Assembly: GCA_020634435.1 (NCBI GenBank)
Contig: JACKBS010000005.1
Location: 951,546-1,015,545, forward strand
DNA from: Ardenticatenaceae bacterium
GTDB lineage: Bacteria; Chloroflexota; Anaerolineae; Promineifilales; Promineifilaceae
Reading direction: 5' to 3'
DNA length: 64,000 nucleotides
Both the position numbers and the translations under genes were made by a program. Shown here piece by piece: positions 7,495 to 16,935 of this stretch (its first letter is position 1; each line of letters starts with the position of its first letter). Below the pieces are notes generated by a model. That model was not told where the DNA came from and did not search any database. It was given only the letters and a program-made list of their open reading frames with translations.

Positions 7495-9291
7495 ATGTTT
7501 GAACAGGAAAATTACGAACAATCCCACTTGTACAAGCTGCGGCATACGGCCGCTCACGTTTTGGCGCAGGCGGTGCTGGAACTGTACCCGCAGGCGAAGC
7601 TGGGCATCGGCCCACCGATTGCCGACGGGTTTTATTATGATTTTGATTTGGGGGTGGATGAGGGAAACGGCCGTTCCCAATCCTTTCACCCCGATGACTT
7701 GCCCAAGTTGGAAAAGCGGATGCGCCAAATTATTGCAGGCAGCTACTCGCTCAACTACCGGCAGGTATCGGAAGCTGAAGCCCGCCAGCAGTTTGCTGAC
7801 CAGCCATACAAGCTGGAGCTAATTGATGATCTAGCCGCAAGAGATGAGCCGATTAGCATTTACCAGCACGACAGCTTTGTTGATCTGTGCCGGGGGCCGC
7901 ATGTGGTACACACGGGCAAAATTCTTGCCGATGGACTGAGGCTGATGAGTATTGCTGGGGCTTATTGGCGTGGGGATGAAAAACGGCCGCAGCTACAACG
8001 CATTTACGGCACGGCCTGGCCTAGCAAAAAAGAGCTCCAAGAACATCTGGCTATGCTCGAAGAAGCGCGAAAGCGGGATCACCGGCAGCTGGGGCGTGAG
8101 CTGGAAATCTTCATTTTGGATGAAGATATAGGCCCTGGCCTGCCGCTGTGGCTGCCCAATGGGAACATTTTGCGCGAGGAGGTAGAAAAGTTGGCCCATG
8201 AGATGGAAGATAAAGTTAGCTACCAGCGAGTTTCCACGCCGCATATTGCCAAGGATTCGCTTTATCTGCAAAGTGGCCATCTGCCTTACTACGAAGAAGA
8301 TATGTACCCGCCCATGGAGCGAGAAGGCAACCGTTATTACCTCAAGCCGATGAACTGCCCCTTCCACCACAAAATCTACGCCAGCAAGCCGCGCAGCTAC
8401 CGTGACCTGCCACTGCGCCTGAGCGAATATGGTATGGTCTACCGTTATGAACAGAGCGGCACGCTGATGGGCCTGCTGCGCGTGCGCGGCCTCCAGCAAA
8501 ACGACGCCCACATTTACTGCGCTGAAAGCCAACTCGAAGCCGAATTTATGGGCGTCGTCGATTTGTATCGCAGCTATTTCGAGCTGTTTGGCATTGAAAA
8601 ATACGTTATGCGCCTGAGCAAGCACAGCCCGGAGAAGCTGGGGGTGAAGTACGTGGACAACGGTCCGATGTGGCTGAAGGCGGAGCACATCATCCGTGAC
8701 GTGATGCTAAAGAACAATGTGCCCTTTGTGGAAGCTGAAGACGAAGCCGCCTTTTACGGCCCCAAAATTGACGTGCAGATTTGGAGCGCCATCGGGCGGG
8801 AATTCTCGCTGGCGACGAACCAGCTGGACTTTGGTGTGCCGCCCCGTTTTGGCCTTACGTTTACGAACCAGCATGGCGAACTGGAAACGCCATGGTGTAT
8901 TCATCGCGCGCCGTTGGGCGCCCACGAACGGTTCATCGGCTTTTTAATTGAGCATTATGCGGGCAACTTCCCGCTGTGGTTGGCACCAGAGCAGGTACGA
9001 GTCATCCCCATCACGGATGAACAAAACGGGTATGCCCAACAGGTAGCCGCCCAGCTAAAGGCCAGCGGGGTGCGGGTTCAAGCTGTGCTGGATGGCGACC
9101 GGATGCAAGCCAAAATCCGCGCCGCGCAGCAGATGCGGGTGCCGTACATGCTGGTTGTGGGCGAGCGGGAAGCGGCGGCGGGCACGGTGTCGCTGCGCAA
9201 GCGGGGTGGCTCGCGGCAAAATGGGCTGTCTCTGGCTGAATTTGACTCACTCATTCGGGAGAAAATTGCCTCCCGCGCTGCCAATTTGTAG
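7495..9291 (+). CDS. thrS: Threonyl-tRNA synthetase (copy 2)
   Basis: 598 residues. It has the same domain order as copy 1 and also lacks a TGS domain. Editing-site residues HTAAH and DLCRGPH, zinc-site segments KPMNCPFHH, NDAH and CIHRAPLGA, and motif 2 YRYEQSGTLMGLLRVRG are all intact, so it should charge and proofread. It is clearly divergent from copy 1 along its length (for example in the region after motif 2), so this is an old paralog or a transferred copy rather than a recent duplication. No T-box precedes it; only a terminator and a palindrome. It converges on the molybdenum hydroxylase gene with one base between the stops. Confidence 0.94.
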   Translation: MFEQENYEQSHLYKLRHTAAHVLAQAVLELYPQAKLGIGPPIADGFYYDFDLGVDEGNGRSQSFHPDDLPKLEKRMRQIIAGSYSLNYRQVSEAEARQQFADQPYKLELIDDLAARDEPISIYQHDSFVDLCRGPHVVHTGKILADGLRLMSIAGAYWRGDEKRPQLQRIYGTAWPSKKELQEHLAMLEEARKRDHRQLGRELEIFILDEDIGPGLPLWLPNGNILREEVEKLAHEMEDKVSYQRVSTPHIAKDSLYLQSGHLPYYEEDMYPPMEREGNRYYLKPMNCPFHHKIYASKPRSYRDLPLRLSEYGMVYRYEQSGTLMGLLRVRGLQQNDAHIYCAESQLEAEFMGVVDLYRSYFELFGIEKYVMRLSKHSPEKLGVKYVDNGPMWLKAEHIIRDVMLKNNVPFVEAEDEAAFYGPKIDVQIWSAIGREFSLATNQLDFGVPPRFGLTFTNQHGELETPWCIHRAPLGAHERFIGFLIEHYAGNFPLWLAPEQVRVIPITDEQNGYAQQVAAQLKASGVRVQAVLDGDRMQAKIRAAQQMRVPYMLVVGEREAAAGTVSLRKRGGSRQNGLSLAEFDSLIREKIASRAANL

Positions 9292-9292
9292 C

Positions 9293-11956
9293 TTATGGCA
9301 AGGTTGGGGGCAGCTTGAGCGGCAGCTGGCGCAGGCGGATGCCCGTGGCGGCAAAGATGGCGTTGGCGATGGCAGCGGGTGTTGGGTTTTGTGACGCTTC
9401 GCCCGCGCCCAGAAACGGCGCATTGGGTCGATTGATGATCACGGTTTCGATGCGTGGCACGCTGGGGAAGCGCAAAACCGGATAGCTGTCCCAATCCTGG
9501 CTAAGGATGCCGGTTTCGTTGAAGATGACGGCTTCGGCCAGGGTCCAGCTGGCGGCCTGGATAAAACCACCTTCGAGCTGGTTACTCAGACCATCGGGGT
9601 TGACCACCTGCCCGGCGTCGGCAGCGATAACAGCACGGTCAAGATGGATTTCTCTGCTGGCGGGATCAACGTGGAGATCGACGACAACGGCCGTATAACA
9701 CTGCCCATTTTTGTACTGGGCAAACGCAAATCCTTGACCATGATGGTTGTTAGACGGCCGTTTCCCACCCTGCCAGTTCGCCTTTTTTGCTGCTGCTTCA
9801 ATCACCGCCCTGGCCCGCTCGTCCTCTAGCTGGCTCAGTCGAAACTGTACCGGGTCGATGCCTGCGGCCGCCGCCAATTCATCCATGAACGATTCGATGG
9901 CAAAAACATTGGCATATGCCCCCAGGCTGCGCATGGACGAGGTACGCAGGGGCGAATTTGGCACAAAATGGCTGACGATGCGCCGCTGGGGAAAGTTATA
10001 GAGCGGATCGGCATTGCGGTAACCGCCAAAGTGGGTGCCCAGCAGGTTACGTGGCTGATGGGGTGCGTACGGCCGTTCCAAATGCCACGCCGCCACAAAG
10101 CCCGATTCCCCTTCGGCTCCGGGGCGGGGCCGGTTGGTGTGGGGATAGCTCCAGACGTCGTGATGCCAGTCGAAGATACGGCCGTTCTCATCCAGGCTGG
10201 CTTGCAGCTTCATGGCCATGGCCGGGCCGTAGGGTTCCCAGCCGTGCTCGTCCTCGCGGGTCCATTTGAGCAAAACGGGGCGACCGGGGATGGCGCGGGC
10301 CAACAATGTAGCGTCCAACGCGGCGTCTTCCGCGCCGTTGTGGCCGTAACAGCCTGCATTCTCGCTGTGAATGACCTGCACCGCTTCGGGTGTCATTTGC
10401 CAGAATTGGGCCAGCGTTTTTTGCAACGTAAAAACCCCTTGAGAGTGGCTCCAAACAGTGAGTTTGCCATCGTCAAAGTGGGCGACGGCTGCTGATGGTC
10501 CCAGCGAACCGTGCATGTGATACGGCCGTAAATAAGTCGCCTGCAACGTTTGGGCGGCATCTGCTGGGGTTTGAATGGGAGGAATGGGGCCAGCAACGAC
10601 CGTTCCATCAATCACCTGGTTGGATTCAGTGGGCTGGCCGAGTAAATGCTCAAAGATAGTTTCTGAAGTGGGCAGAGTGGTCTCGTTGTGCCAGACGGCC
10701 GCTGCGCGCAGCGCGGCTTGGGCACGGATGGCCTGATCTTCCTGCTCGGCGACCACACCGACAAAGCTGCCGTCGCGCACCACTGCCAGCACGCCTGGTA
10801 TTTGCCGAACGGCCGTATCATCCAAAGCAACCAATCGCGCCGCATAAGCCGGGGGGCGCACGATACGGCCATGAACCATGCCCGGCAGCGCCAAATCTTG
10901 CACGTAGCTGGGCTGCCCGGTCACCTTGGCCTGCAAATCCAGCCGCTGGGCCGCCTGCCCAATGAGTTGGTAGGTGGCCCAGCTTTTGGGCGCAATGGTG
11001 CCGGTCACGGAGCGCCCAAAACGCTGCCCACCCATGAGCTGCCAGTATGTTACCTGCCGCCCGGTGTTCGGGTCAGTGATGGTGCCATCGTGAATTTGTA
11101 GTTGGTCGCGCGATTGCGCTTCCAACTCTTCAAATGCCAGGGCAAGCAGGTGATGGCGTGCTTCGGCGGCGGCGATGCGCAGGGCCATGCCGCTGGTTTG
11201 GATGGACATGCTTCCCGCCGTCGTGCCCTCGTCTGGCGTTTGGCGCGTGTCGCCGCTGACCACCGTGATGCGCTCCAGGGCAACATCCAGTTCTTCGGCG
11301 GCAATTTGGGCAACGGCCGTACGAATCCCCTGCCCCAACTCCACCTTGCCGCTAAAAATTGTGATGGTTTCCTGAGGATCGATGCGAATCCAGGCGTCTA
11401 GCTCTGGGGCTTGTTGCAAGGAATGGGGCAGTGTTCCTTTGTTAGCTATGGGCAAATCGTTCGCTTCGATCACCTCATAAATTGGCCAGTCAGCAGGCTG
11501 TCCAATGCGCAGCTTAATGGCCCGGCGTACGCGCTCGTAGACGCCGCAGCGGCAAATGTTATCGTGCAGCGCCTCGCGGATTTCCTCATCGCTGGGATGG
11601 CGCACCCGGTTTAACAACCCTTGCGCCGCAATGATCATTCCGGCAGCGCAATAGCCGCACTGGATGGCTTGCTCCTCGATAAATGCTTCCTGCAAGGGAT
11701 GCAGGGCATCAGCCGTCCCCAATCCTTCTATAGTCACGATGGGAAGACCGGCCACCTGCTTGATGGGAATCTGGCAGGATGCTGTGGCCACGCCGTCAAT
11801 CAGCACCTTGCACGCGCCGCACTGTTCCAGGCCGCAGCCAAACTTGGGGCCTTTTAGCCCCAAATCGTTGCGCAAGACGGTGAGCAGGGGTGTCTCAGGA
11901 TCGGCCGTTACGGCAAAAGTTTTGTTGTTTACCAGGAGGGAGATTGTTTGTGCCAT
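9293..11956 (-). CDS. Fused [2Fe-2S] / molybdopterin aldehyde-oxidoreductase family protein
   Basis: 887 residues that join two subunits normally made separately. Residues 1-155 are a CoxS/IorA-type iron-sulfur subunit: the plant-type cluster (FGCGLEQCGACK) and the second cluster (QCGYC ... ICRCG). Residues about 180-885 match the large IorB-type molybdopterin subunit of the xanthine dehydrogenase family, including IFSGKVELGQGIRTAVAQI and ASWTLAEAVIFN. Family members hydroxylate N-heterocycles or oxidise aldehydes; the substrate cannot be told. No FAD subunit or XdhC maturation gene is adjacent, so electrons probably go to a cytochrome or other acceptor. No Tat signal is visible at the N-terminus. 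Confidence 0.88.
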   Translation of the reverse strand: MAQTISLLVNNKTFAVTADPETPLLTVLRNDLGLKGPKFGCGLEQCGACKVLIDGVATASCQIPIKQVAGLPIVTIEGLGTADALHPLQEAFIEEQAIQCGYCAAGMIIAAQGLLNRVRHPSDEEIREALHDNICRCGVYERVRRAIKLRIGQPADWPIYEVIEANDLPIANKGTLPHSLQQAPELDAWIRIDPQETITIFSGKVELGQGIRTAVAQIAAEELDVALERITVVSGDTRQTPDEGTTAGSMSIQTSGMALRIAAAEARHHLLALAFEELEAQSRDQLQIHDGTITDPNTGRQVTYWQLMGGQRFGRSVTGTIAPKSWATYQLIGQAAQRLDLQAKVTGQPSYVQDLALPGMVHGRIVRPPAYAARLVALDDTAVRQIPGVLAVVRDGSFVGVVAEQEDQAIRAQAALRAAAVWHNETTLPTSETIFEHLLGQPTESNQVIDGTVVAGPIPPIQTPADAAQTLQATYLRPYHMHGSLGPSAAVAHFDDGKLTVWSHSQGVFTLQKTLAQFWQMTPEAVQVIHSENAGCYGHNGAEDAALDATLLARAIPGRPVLLKWTREDEHGWEPYGPAMAMKLQASLDENGRIFDWHHDVWSYPHTNRPRPGAEGESGFVAAWHLERPYAPHQPRNLLGTHFGGYRNADPLYNFPQRRIVSHFVPNSPLRTSSMRSLGAYANVFAIESFMDELAAAAGIDPVQFRLSQLEDERARAVIEAAAKKANWQGGKRPSNNHHGQGFAFAQYKNGQCYTAVVVDLHVDPASREIHLDRAVIAADAGQVVNPDGLSNQLEGGFIQAASWTLAEAVIFNETGILSQDWDSYPVLRFPSVPRIETVIINRPNAPFLGAGEASQNPTPAAIANAIFAATGIRLRQLPLKLPPTLP

Positions 11957-12023
11957 GCGGCCATTTTACCACAGCCTGGGTGGGGCAATCTCAAAAAATC
12001 TCTGTGTACTCTGTGGCAAAACG

Positions 12024-13538
12024 CTAGTTGATGGGGAGTTTAAACGTGAAGGTGCTGCCGACGTTTTCTTCGCTCTGTACGGTGATCTCGCCGTCGTGGG
12101 CTTCGATCAGGCTCTTGACGATGGCCAGCCCCAAGCCGGTGCCGATGGCCAGATGGCGATGACCCTTTACGCGGCTGTAGCGGTCGAAGATGGTAGGCAG
12201 TTCATCGGCGGGAATGCCGTAGCCATTGTCTGTTACTTCAAAGATAGCGAAACGGCCGTTTACTTCCGTCTTCACCGAGACAAGGCCACCTTCTGGCGTG
12301 TACTTGAGCGCGTTGGAGATCAGGTTCAGAATCACACGGCGAATCTTGCTCATATCCGCCTTCACCATAATCGGCGATGGAATCTGATCGTAGTTGAGGG
12401 TGATGTTCTTTTCCAGCGCCTGGGTTTCGAGAGATTCTGTCGTGTTTTTCACCAGCAGCGCCAGATCAAAGCTGGAGGTTTCTAGCAAAATGGGCACGCC
12501 AGATTGCAGCTTTTCCAGTTCCAGAATGTTGTTCACGATTTCCAAAAGCGTGTCCTGGCTGTTCAAAATCACCTTGGCGATTTTTGTCTGCTGCTCACGC
12601 GTCAATTCACGGTCGCGCAAAATGCTGCCATAGCCGCGAATGCTGGTGAGCGGTGTGCGCATGTCATGAGTCAGCACGGCCAGGAAGGAATCTTTCTCTT
12701 TGTGCAGCGCTTCCAGCATATGGTTGGCGTCGGCCAAGGCCTGGGTACGCAGCGTCACCATCTCTTCCAGCTTCTCCATCTGCTTTTTGGCATTGTTCAC
12801 TGTTACCCGGAAGGAGTACGCTGATAAGATGATGGGCAGTACAAATATGGCCAATCCCAGCAGACCAAATTGAACGACGGCCAGGGTAATCAACCCCCCG
12901 CCGATGCTCATTACCAAAACGTTCATGGGGATGGCCCAGCGGTTCTCGCGCCACACTTCTTTGGGCTTTACGCCATTAGCCAGACAAATGATGATAGCCA
13001 GCAACCAAAAATTGACCTGATCACCAATGGTAGCGCCAATAAACCACGGGATGGCGTCGAGTACAAAATTGCCAGTTCCGATGAGTTGCCGGACAAACAC
13101 AAAAACGACGCCAGCGATAAATATTGAAATCGCGTGGATGCCGCTGTTAACGCCTAACCGTTCCCATTCATGATGCCAATCCCGGTTTTTGGGCCGAAGG
13201 CTGAGCAACCACAGCCCTAATTCGGCAATGGCCGCGGCCATACCGGCGGCCACCGGCCCATACAGGCCAGCAACGGCAAAGCTAATGGCGCCACTAACCG
13301 AAACGCTAACGTTGCCGCCCACCAGATAGGTCATGGTGCTTTGGGTGGCGATAGCAAAGAACAACAGGAGAAGGAGGATGGACGGATTTTCGTACTGGGG
13401 GAATAAAATGAGGCCCCCGACTACGATGACGAGACCTAACAATGACAAGACAGCAGAGTAAAGCTGGCGTGTATTGCTCGCGGTTACCTGCCGTGCGGGA
13501 ACTTCTCTCTCGTCTGTTTCATCAAGTGCAGCGCTCAT
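12024..13538 (-). CDS. Membrane sensor histidine kinase
   Basis: 504 residues. About seven hydrophobic segments (residues 25-235) form a membrane sensor region without a large extracytoplasmic loop. A short coiled coil (KKQMEKLEEMVTLRTQALA) leads into HisKA with the phospho-acceptor His in FLAVLTHDMRTPLTSIRGYG (about 285-305) and a HATPase domain with the N box (NLISNALKYT), G1 (DNGYGIP) and G2 (GTGLGLAIVK). No response regulator is adjacent, so it is an orphan. Its signal is unknown. The stop lies next to a CTCTGTGTACTCTGTGGC-type repeat fragment at about 12000-12017. Confidence 0.92.
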   Translation of the reverse strand: MSAALDETDEREVPARQVTASNTRQLYSAVLSLLGLVIVVGGLILFPQYENPSILLLLLFFAIATQSTMTYLVGGNVSVSVSGAISFAVAGLYGPVAAGMAAAIAELGLWLLSLRPKNRDWHHEWERLGVNSGIHAISIFIAGVVFVFVRQLIGTGNFVLDAIPWFIGATIGDQVNFWLLAIIICLANGVKPKEVWRENRWAIPMNVLVMSIGGGLITLAVVQFGLLGLAIFVLPIILSAYSFRVTVNNAKKQMEKLEEMVTLRTQALADANHMLEALHKEKDSFLAVLTHDMRTPLTSIRGYGSILRDRELTREQQTKIAKVILNSQDTLLEIVNNILELEKLQSGVPILLETSSFDLALLVKNTTESLETQALEKNITLNYDQIPSPIMVKADMSKIRRVILNLISNALKYTPEGGLVSVKTEVNGRFAIFEVTDNGYGIPADELPTIFDRYSRVKGHRHLAIGTGLGLAIVKSLIEAHDGEITVQSEENVGSTFTFKLPIN

Positions 13539-13718
13539 TTCCCGCTAACTGTAAATGATTTTGGTATTGATAGACATAGGAAAAAGAGGGGGCTAAGGTA
13601 GTACTGGGATAAAGAAAGGGTGAAACAAATTATTTTATGAATGGATTGGGTGAGTTTTACGGCCGTATGCCCCAATTTATGCCCTGGTCCAATGGACAGG
13701 TGCTACAATTACTGGTAC

Positions 13719-13740
13719 AACTATAATTAGTTTGATAGTT
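13719..13740. promoter_or_regulatory. Possible sodN promoter/operator
   Basis: AACTAT (13719-13724) and ATAGTT (13735-13740) form an inverted repeat that overlaps a TATAAT (13722-13727) about 45 nt upstream of the sodN start. The position suits a metal-responsive repressor; regulator identity is a guess. Confidence 0.35.
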
Positions 13741-13771
13741 GTTTTGTTTAAAATAAAAGGAGCAAAAACCG

Positions 13772-14242
13772 ATGAGAAATCTGACGGCTATGATTAATGA
13801 ATGGTTTCCCGCAGAAGAAGCGAACGCCCACTGCGACGGTCCTTGCGGGGTTTACGATCCAGCTGACGCACGTATCAAAGCCGAAGCTGTGCTTTCGATG
13901 ACAAAAAAGATTCTGGCCCTGTCGCCGCCCGCAGATGGGGATGCCAAAGCGTGGGCTTCTTACCTGAACACCATGTCTCGCTACATTGCTATTAAGGAAG
14001 AACAGGCCCAAAAAGCCAAGCACGAACTGCTCGTTTTGTGGACCGACTATTTCAAGCCGGTTCATCTGGAAAAATACCCCGACCTGCACACAACTTTCTG
14101 GCATGCAGCCAAACTGTGCTCCTCCTGCAAGGTGGAAGTTAACCTGGAGCATGCGCAAGAGCTGATGGCTACGGTAGAGGAGATTCACAAAATCTTCTGG
14201 GCTACCAAGGGCCGCGATGTTGAGTATTACACCGCCAGCTAA
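13772..14242 (+). CDS. sodN: Nickel superoxide dismutase (pro-form)
   Basis: 156 residues. Disproportionates superoxide. The nickel hook HCDGPCGVYDP starts at residue 20; known NiSODs are cleaved just before this His so that its free amino group, His1, Cys2 and Cys6 bind nickel. Here a 19-residue leader (ending ANA) would be removed. The rest is the four-helix bundle of the family with usual length. The start ATG at 13772 follows AAAGGAG. The next gene encodes the matching processing peptidase. A very strong terminator lies between the two, so sodN should be made in excess over sodX. Confidence 0.96.
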   Translation: MRNLTAMINEWFPAEEANAHCDGPCGVYDPADARIKAEAVLSMTKKILALSPPADGDAKAWASYLNTMSRYIAIKEEQAQKAKHELLVLWTDYFKPVHLEKYPDLHTTFWHAAKLCSSCKVEVNLEHAQELMATVEEIHKIFWATKGRDVEYYTAS

Positions 14243-14266
14243 TGGCATTTGACGAGTGACATGCAA

Positions 14267-14300
14267 CGCCGACTGTCTGACTAGACAGTCGGCGTTTTTT
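14267..14300 (+). terminator. Strong terminator between sodN and sodX
   Basis: A perfect 12-bp stem CGCCGACTGTCT/AGACAGTCGGCG with a GACT loop, followed by TTTTTT. The sodX start lies 7 nt beyond, so sodX is reached by read-through or from a promoter not seen here. Confidence 0.9.
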
Positions 14301-14306
14301 CTATGG

Positions 14307-14669
14307 ATGAACGACAAGCCACTGCCAGTTGCCTCTATTTTTAGCTACGCCCGGCTGCTTTGGCCACGCTGGCAGCGCCGCCGGGTGCACGGCCGTTCCA
14401 TGGAACCCACTCTCCCCGACGGCACTACTGTTCTGCTGGATACGGCCGCTTATCGCCACGCCGATCCACAGGCCGGCGACATCGCGCTAGCCCAGCATCC
14501 CTACGAGCCAAACAACAAGATGATCAAGCGCATAACGGCCGTTACCGAAGACGGCCGTTATTTTTTACGGGGCGATAATCCCAATGCGACTGAAACGACT
14601 GACAGTCGCAGTTTTGGTACTGTGCCACGCAGTCATATTTTGGCCAGGATCACCTATCGTTTCTCCTGA
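14307..14669 (+). CDS. sodX: NiSOD maturation signal peptidase (S26 family)
   Basis: 120 residues. S26-type serine peptidase that should remove the SodN leader. The catalytic Ser is in HGRSMEPTLPDG and the general-base Lys in KMIKRITAV; the C-terminal box GDNPNATETTDSRSFG is also typical. It is short and lacks a clear membrane anchor, as SodX proteins do. ATG 14307 is chosen since upstream in-frame codons run through the terminator stem. Its linkage to sodN makes the assignment firm. Confidence 0.9.
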   Translation: MNDKPLPVASIFSYARLLWPRWQRRRVHGRSMEPTLPDGTTVLLDTAAYRHADPQAGDIALAQHPYEPNNKMIKRITAVTEDGRYFLRGDNPNATETTDSRSFGTVPRSHILARITYRFS

Positions 14670-14939
14670 TTTTCCACCTGAAATAGAGCTGTAAAAGCGG
14701 CCGTTTTCCCCATCTGTAAAAAGAATTGACAAAGCAGTTTAGTGTGGCTAGAATGAACCCATTGACCCTCCCGTCAATTAACAATTGGAAATCGACCACC
14801 ATTCTCGTTTGGGTTGGGAAACAGTCAAAAAAGCCAATCCTGCATCCCGTAATTGGCCGCTAGAACCACCGGGTTGATTTCTCAAAAAAACGGCCGATTA
14901 CATACCAACAAAACCTTCTGTTTAAGCAAGGAGAGATTT

Positions 14940-15347
14940 ATGACTCATATAGTGACCCGTTTATGTTTGCGCGACACGGCTTGCGTAGATGTATGTCCGG
15001 TAGAATGTATGGTCTTGGGGAAGCCCGAAGAGCAATGGCCCTGGCTGTACATCGATCCCGACACTTGCATCGACTGCGGCGCTTGTGTTCCCGAATGCCC
15101 CTACGAAGCTATCTTCCCAGAAGAAGAAGTTCCGTTCGATTATGAAGCTGCTGCTGGTGTTTGGATTGCCAACACCAAGGCGCTTTTGCCTGACGGCGCT
15201 CCTTTGTCCGGTGAAGTAGATGGCCATCAGGTTAACGTGAAGAATGCCAAGCAACTTTCTGGCGGCGAAATTTTGGACCTCACTGAAGACATTCCCTTTA
15301 ACTACGATTTCTACTCTGAAGGACCAGGCTACGACGCCCTCGATTAA
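14940..15347 (+). CDS. Ferredoxin with two cysteine clusters (4Fe-4S/7Fe type)
   Basis: 135 residues. Carries Cys-rich segments DTACVDVCPVECM and CIDCGACVPECPYEAIF, the pattern of bacterial 4Fe-4S/7Fe ferredoxins. A C-terminal extension of about 75 residues is acidic and not part of the cluster fold; similar tails occur in thermophile and actinobacterial 7Fe ferredoxins. The ATG at 14940 has GGAG 7 nt upstream. It is a soluble electron carrier; the partner enzyme is not apparent from the neighbours. A terminator follows. Confidence 0.9.
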   Translation: MTHIVTRLCLRDTACVDVCPVECMVLGKPEEQWPWLYIDPDTCIDCGACVPECPYEAIFPEEEVPFDYEAAAGVWIANTKALLPDGAPLSGEVDGHQVNVKNAKQLSGGEILDLTEDIPFNYDFYSEGPGYDALD

Positions 15348-15358
15348 TTTTAATGAGT

Positions 15359-15393
15359 AAGACCTGCTGCAATTACAGCAGGTCTTTCTTTTA
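15359..15393 (+). terminator. Terminator after the ferredoxin gene
   Basis: AAGACCTGCTG pairs with CAGCAGGTCTT around a 6-nt loop, then TTCTTTT. A second stem (CCGAATTAGCT with AGCTGATTCGG, then a T-run) follows at about 15400-15452, just ahead of fumC. Confidence 0.8.
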
Positions 15394-15399
15394 AAAAGC

Positions 15400-15452
15400 C
15401 GAATTAGCTTTCTGGCGCGTAATTGCAAAGGAGCTGATTCGGTTTTTTTGTC
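15400..15452 (+). terminator. Second hairpin with T-run in the fumC leader
   Basis: CCGAATTAGCT and AGCTGATTCGG pair with one G-U, and seven T follow, ending 27 nt before the fumC ATG. It may be a back-up terminator or an attenuator for fumC; the sequence alone does not decide. Confidence 0.5.
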
Positions 15453-15478
15453 TTTTCGATATTTGAGACGAGGTAATT

Positions 15479-16912
15479 ATGAGCGACTACCGTGTGGAAA
15501 AAGATTCTTTAGGCGAAGTGCATGTTCCTGCTAACGCCTATTGGGGAGCGCAAACGCAGCGAGCCATTCTAAACTTCCCCATCACTGGCCTCAAACCGTA
15601 CCCGGCTTTTGTCTGGTCGATGGCCGTCATTAAGCGTGCTGCCGCAGAAGTAAATGCTGATCTGGGCTTGTTCAAGGACAAAGAGGTTGGCGACAAGACT
15701 GTTTCTGGTGATGCTATGGCGCAGGCGATCATGATGGCGGCTGATGAAGTGCTAGACGGCCGTTTTGCCGATCAATTCGTCGTAGACCCTATTCAGGCCG
15801 GGGCTGGCACCAGCCACAATATGAACATCAACGAGGTAATCTCTAATCGCGCCAACGAGCACCTGGGATATGGCCTGGGTGTCGCCCCCAAGCCCGTGAA
15901 CCCCAACGACCATGTCAACATGGCTCAATCCACCAACGACACCATCCCGACGGCCATTCGCCTCGGCTGCTTGTGGCGGCTGGATGAACTGCTGGCCACG
16001 CTGCAAAATCTGGCTGATTCCTTCCATGCCAAAGCAGTTGATTTTGATGATGTGTTAAAAAGCGGCCGTACGCATTTGCAAGATGCGGTGCCGGTGCGTT
16101 TGGGCCAGGAATTTGGCGCTTATGCCCGCGCCGTCGAGCGCGATCGGGAAAAAATCGCCCAGGCTGGCGAAGGACTGCGCCGTTTGGGCATCGGTGGTAC
16201 GGCCACCGGCACGGGGCTAAATGCCCACACCGAGTACCATCGCCGTATGGTGGCTACCCTTGGCCGCCTGACCGGACTGGAACTGTACGAATCGGACAAT
16301 TTGTTTGAGTCGATGCAAAGCATGGCCGATGCGGTTCACTTTAGCGGTGCGCTGCGCACGCTGGCACAGGACCTCACCCGCATTGCCAACGATTTCCGCC
16401 TCCTTTCCTCCGGTCCCAGCACCGGGCTGGACGAGATTCGCCTGCCTGCCGTGCAGCCGGGTTCATCCATCATGCCCGGCAAGGTAAACCCGGTGTTGGC
16501 CGAGATGCTAAACATGGCTATGTTCCAGGTAATGGGCAACGACCTGACCGTGATGATGAGCGGCCAGGCGGGCCAGTTGGAACTGAATGTGATGATGCCC
16601 ATCATCGCCTACAACCTGTTCCAAAGCATGGACGTGATTATCAACGCGGTGAATGCGTTCAATGAAAAATGCGTGGTAGGCTTGAAGTCCAATCCAGAAA
16701 AAGCCACCGGCTGGCTGGCCAAGAATGCCATTCTCGTCACGGCGCTGAATCCAGTGATTGGTTACTTGAAGGGTGCCGAAGTGGCCAAGGAAGCGATGGC
16801 TACCAACCGCACCGTGCGCGAAGTGGTGATCGAGAAGGGTTACCTGGACGCAGAAGAGGCCGACCGTTTGCTGAACGTTCGGGCCCTCACGGATGGTGGC
16901 ATTCAGAAGTAA
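15479..16912 (+). CDS. fumC: Class II fumarate hydratase
   Basis: 477 residues, slightly longer than E. coli FumC. Interconverts fumarate and malate in the TCA cycle. The family signature GSSIMPGKVNP is present (about residue 326), along with the substrate-site segments SGRTHLQDAVPVRLGQEFGA and QSTNDTIPTAIRLG. The opening YWGAQTQRA is fumarase-like rather than aspartase-like; the superfamily is shared with aspartate ammonia-lyase, so a small doubt remains. ATG 15479 follows GAGG. The upstream hairpin may control it, and a terminator follows. Confidence 0.9.
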   Translation: MSDYRVEKDSLGEVHVPANAYWGAQTQRAILNFPITGLKPYPAFVWSMAVIKRAAAEVNADLGLFKDKEVGDKTVSGDAMAQAIMMAADEVLDGRFADQFVVDPIQAGAGTSHNMNINEVISNRANEHLGYGLGVAPKPVNPNDHVNMAQSTNDTIPTAIRLGCLWRLDELLATLQNLADSFHAKAVDFDDVLKSGRTHLQDAVPVRLGQEFGAYARAVERDREKIAQAGEGLRRLGIGGTATGTGLNAHTEYHRRMVATLGRLTGLELYESDNLFESMQSMADAVHFSGALRTLAQDLTRIANDFRLLSSGPSTGLDEIRLPAVQPGSSIMPGKVNPVLAEMLNMAMFQVMGNDLTVMMSGQAGQLELNVMMPIIAYNLFQSMDVIINAVNAFNEKCVVGLKSNPEKATGWLAKNAILVTALNPVIGYLKGAEVAKEAMATNRTVREVVIEKGYLDAEEADRLLNVRALTDGGIQK

Positions 16913-16935
16913 CAGATTTTTCGTTCAATTGATGA

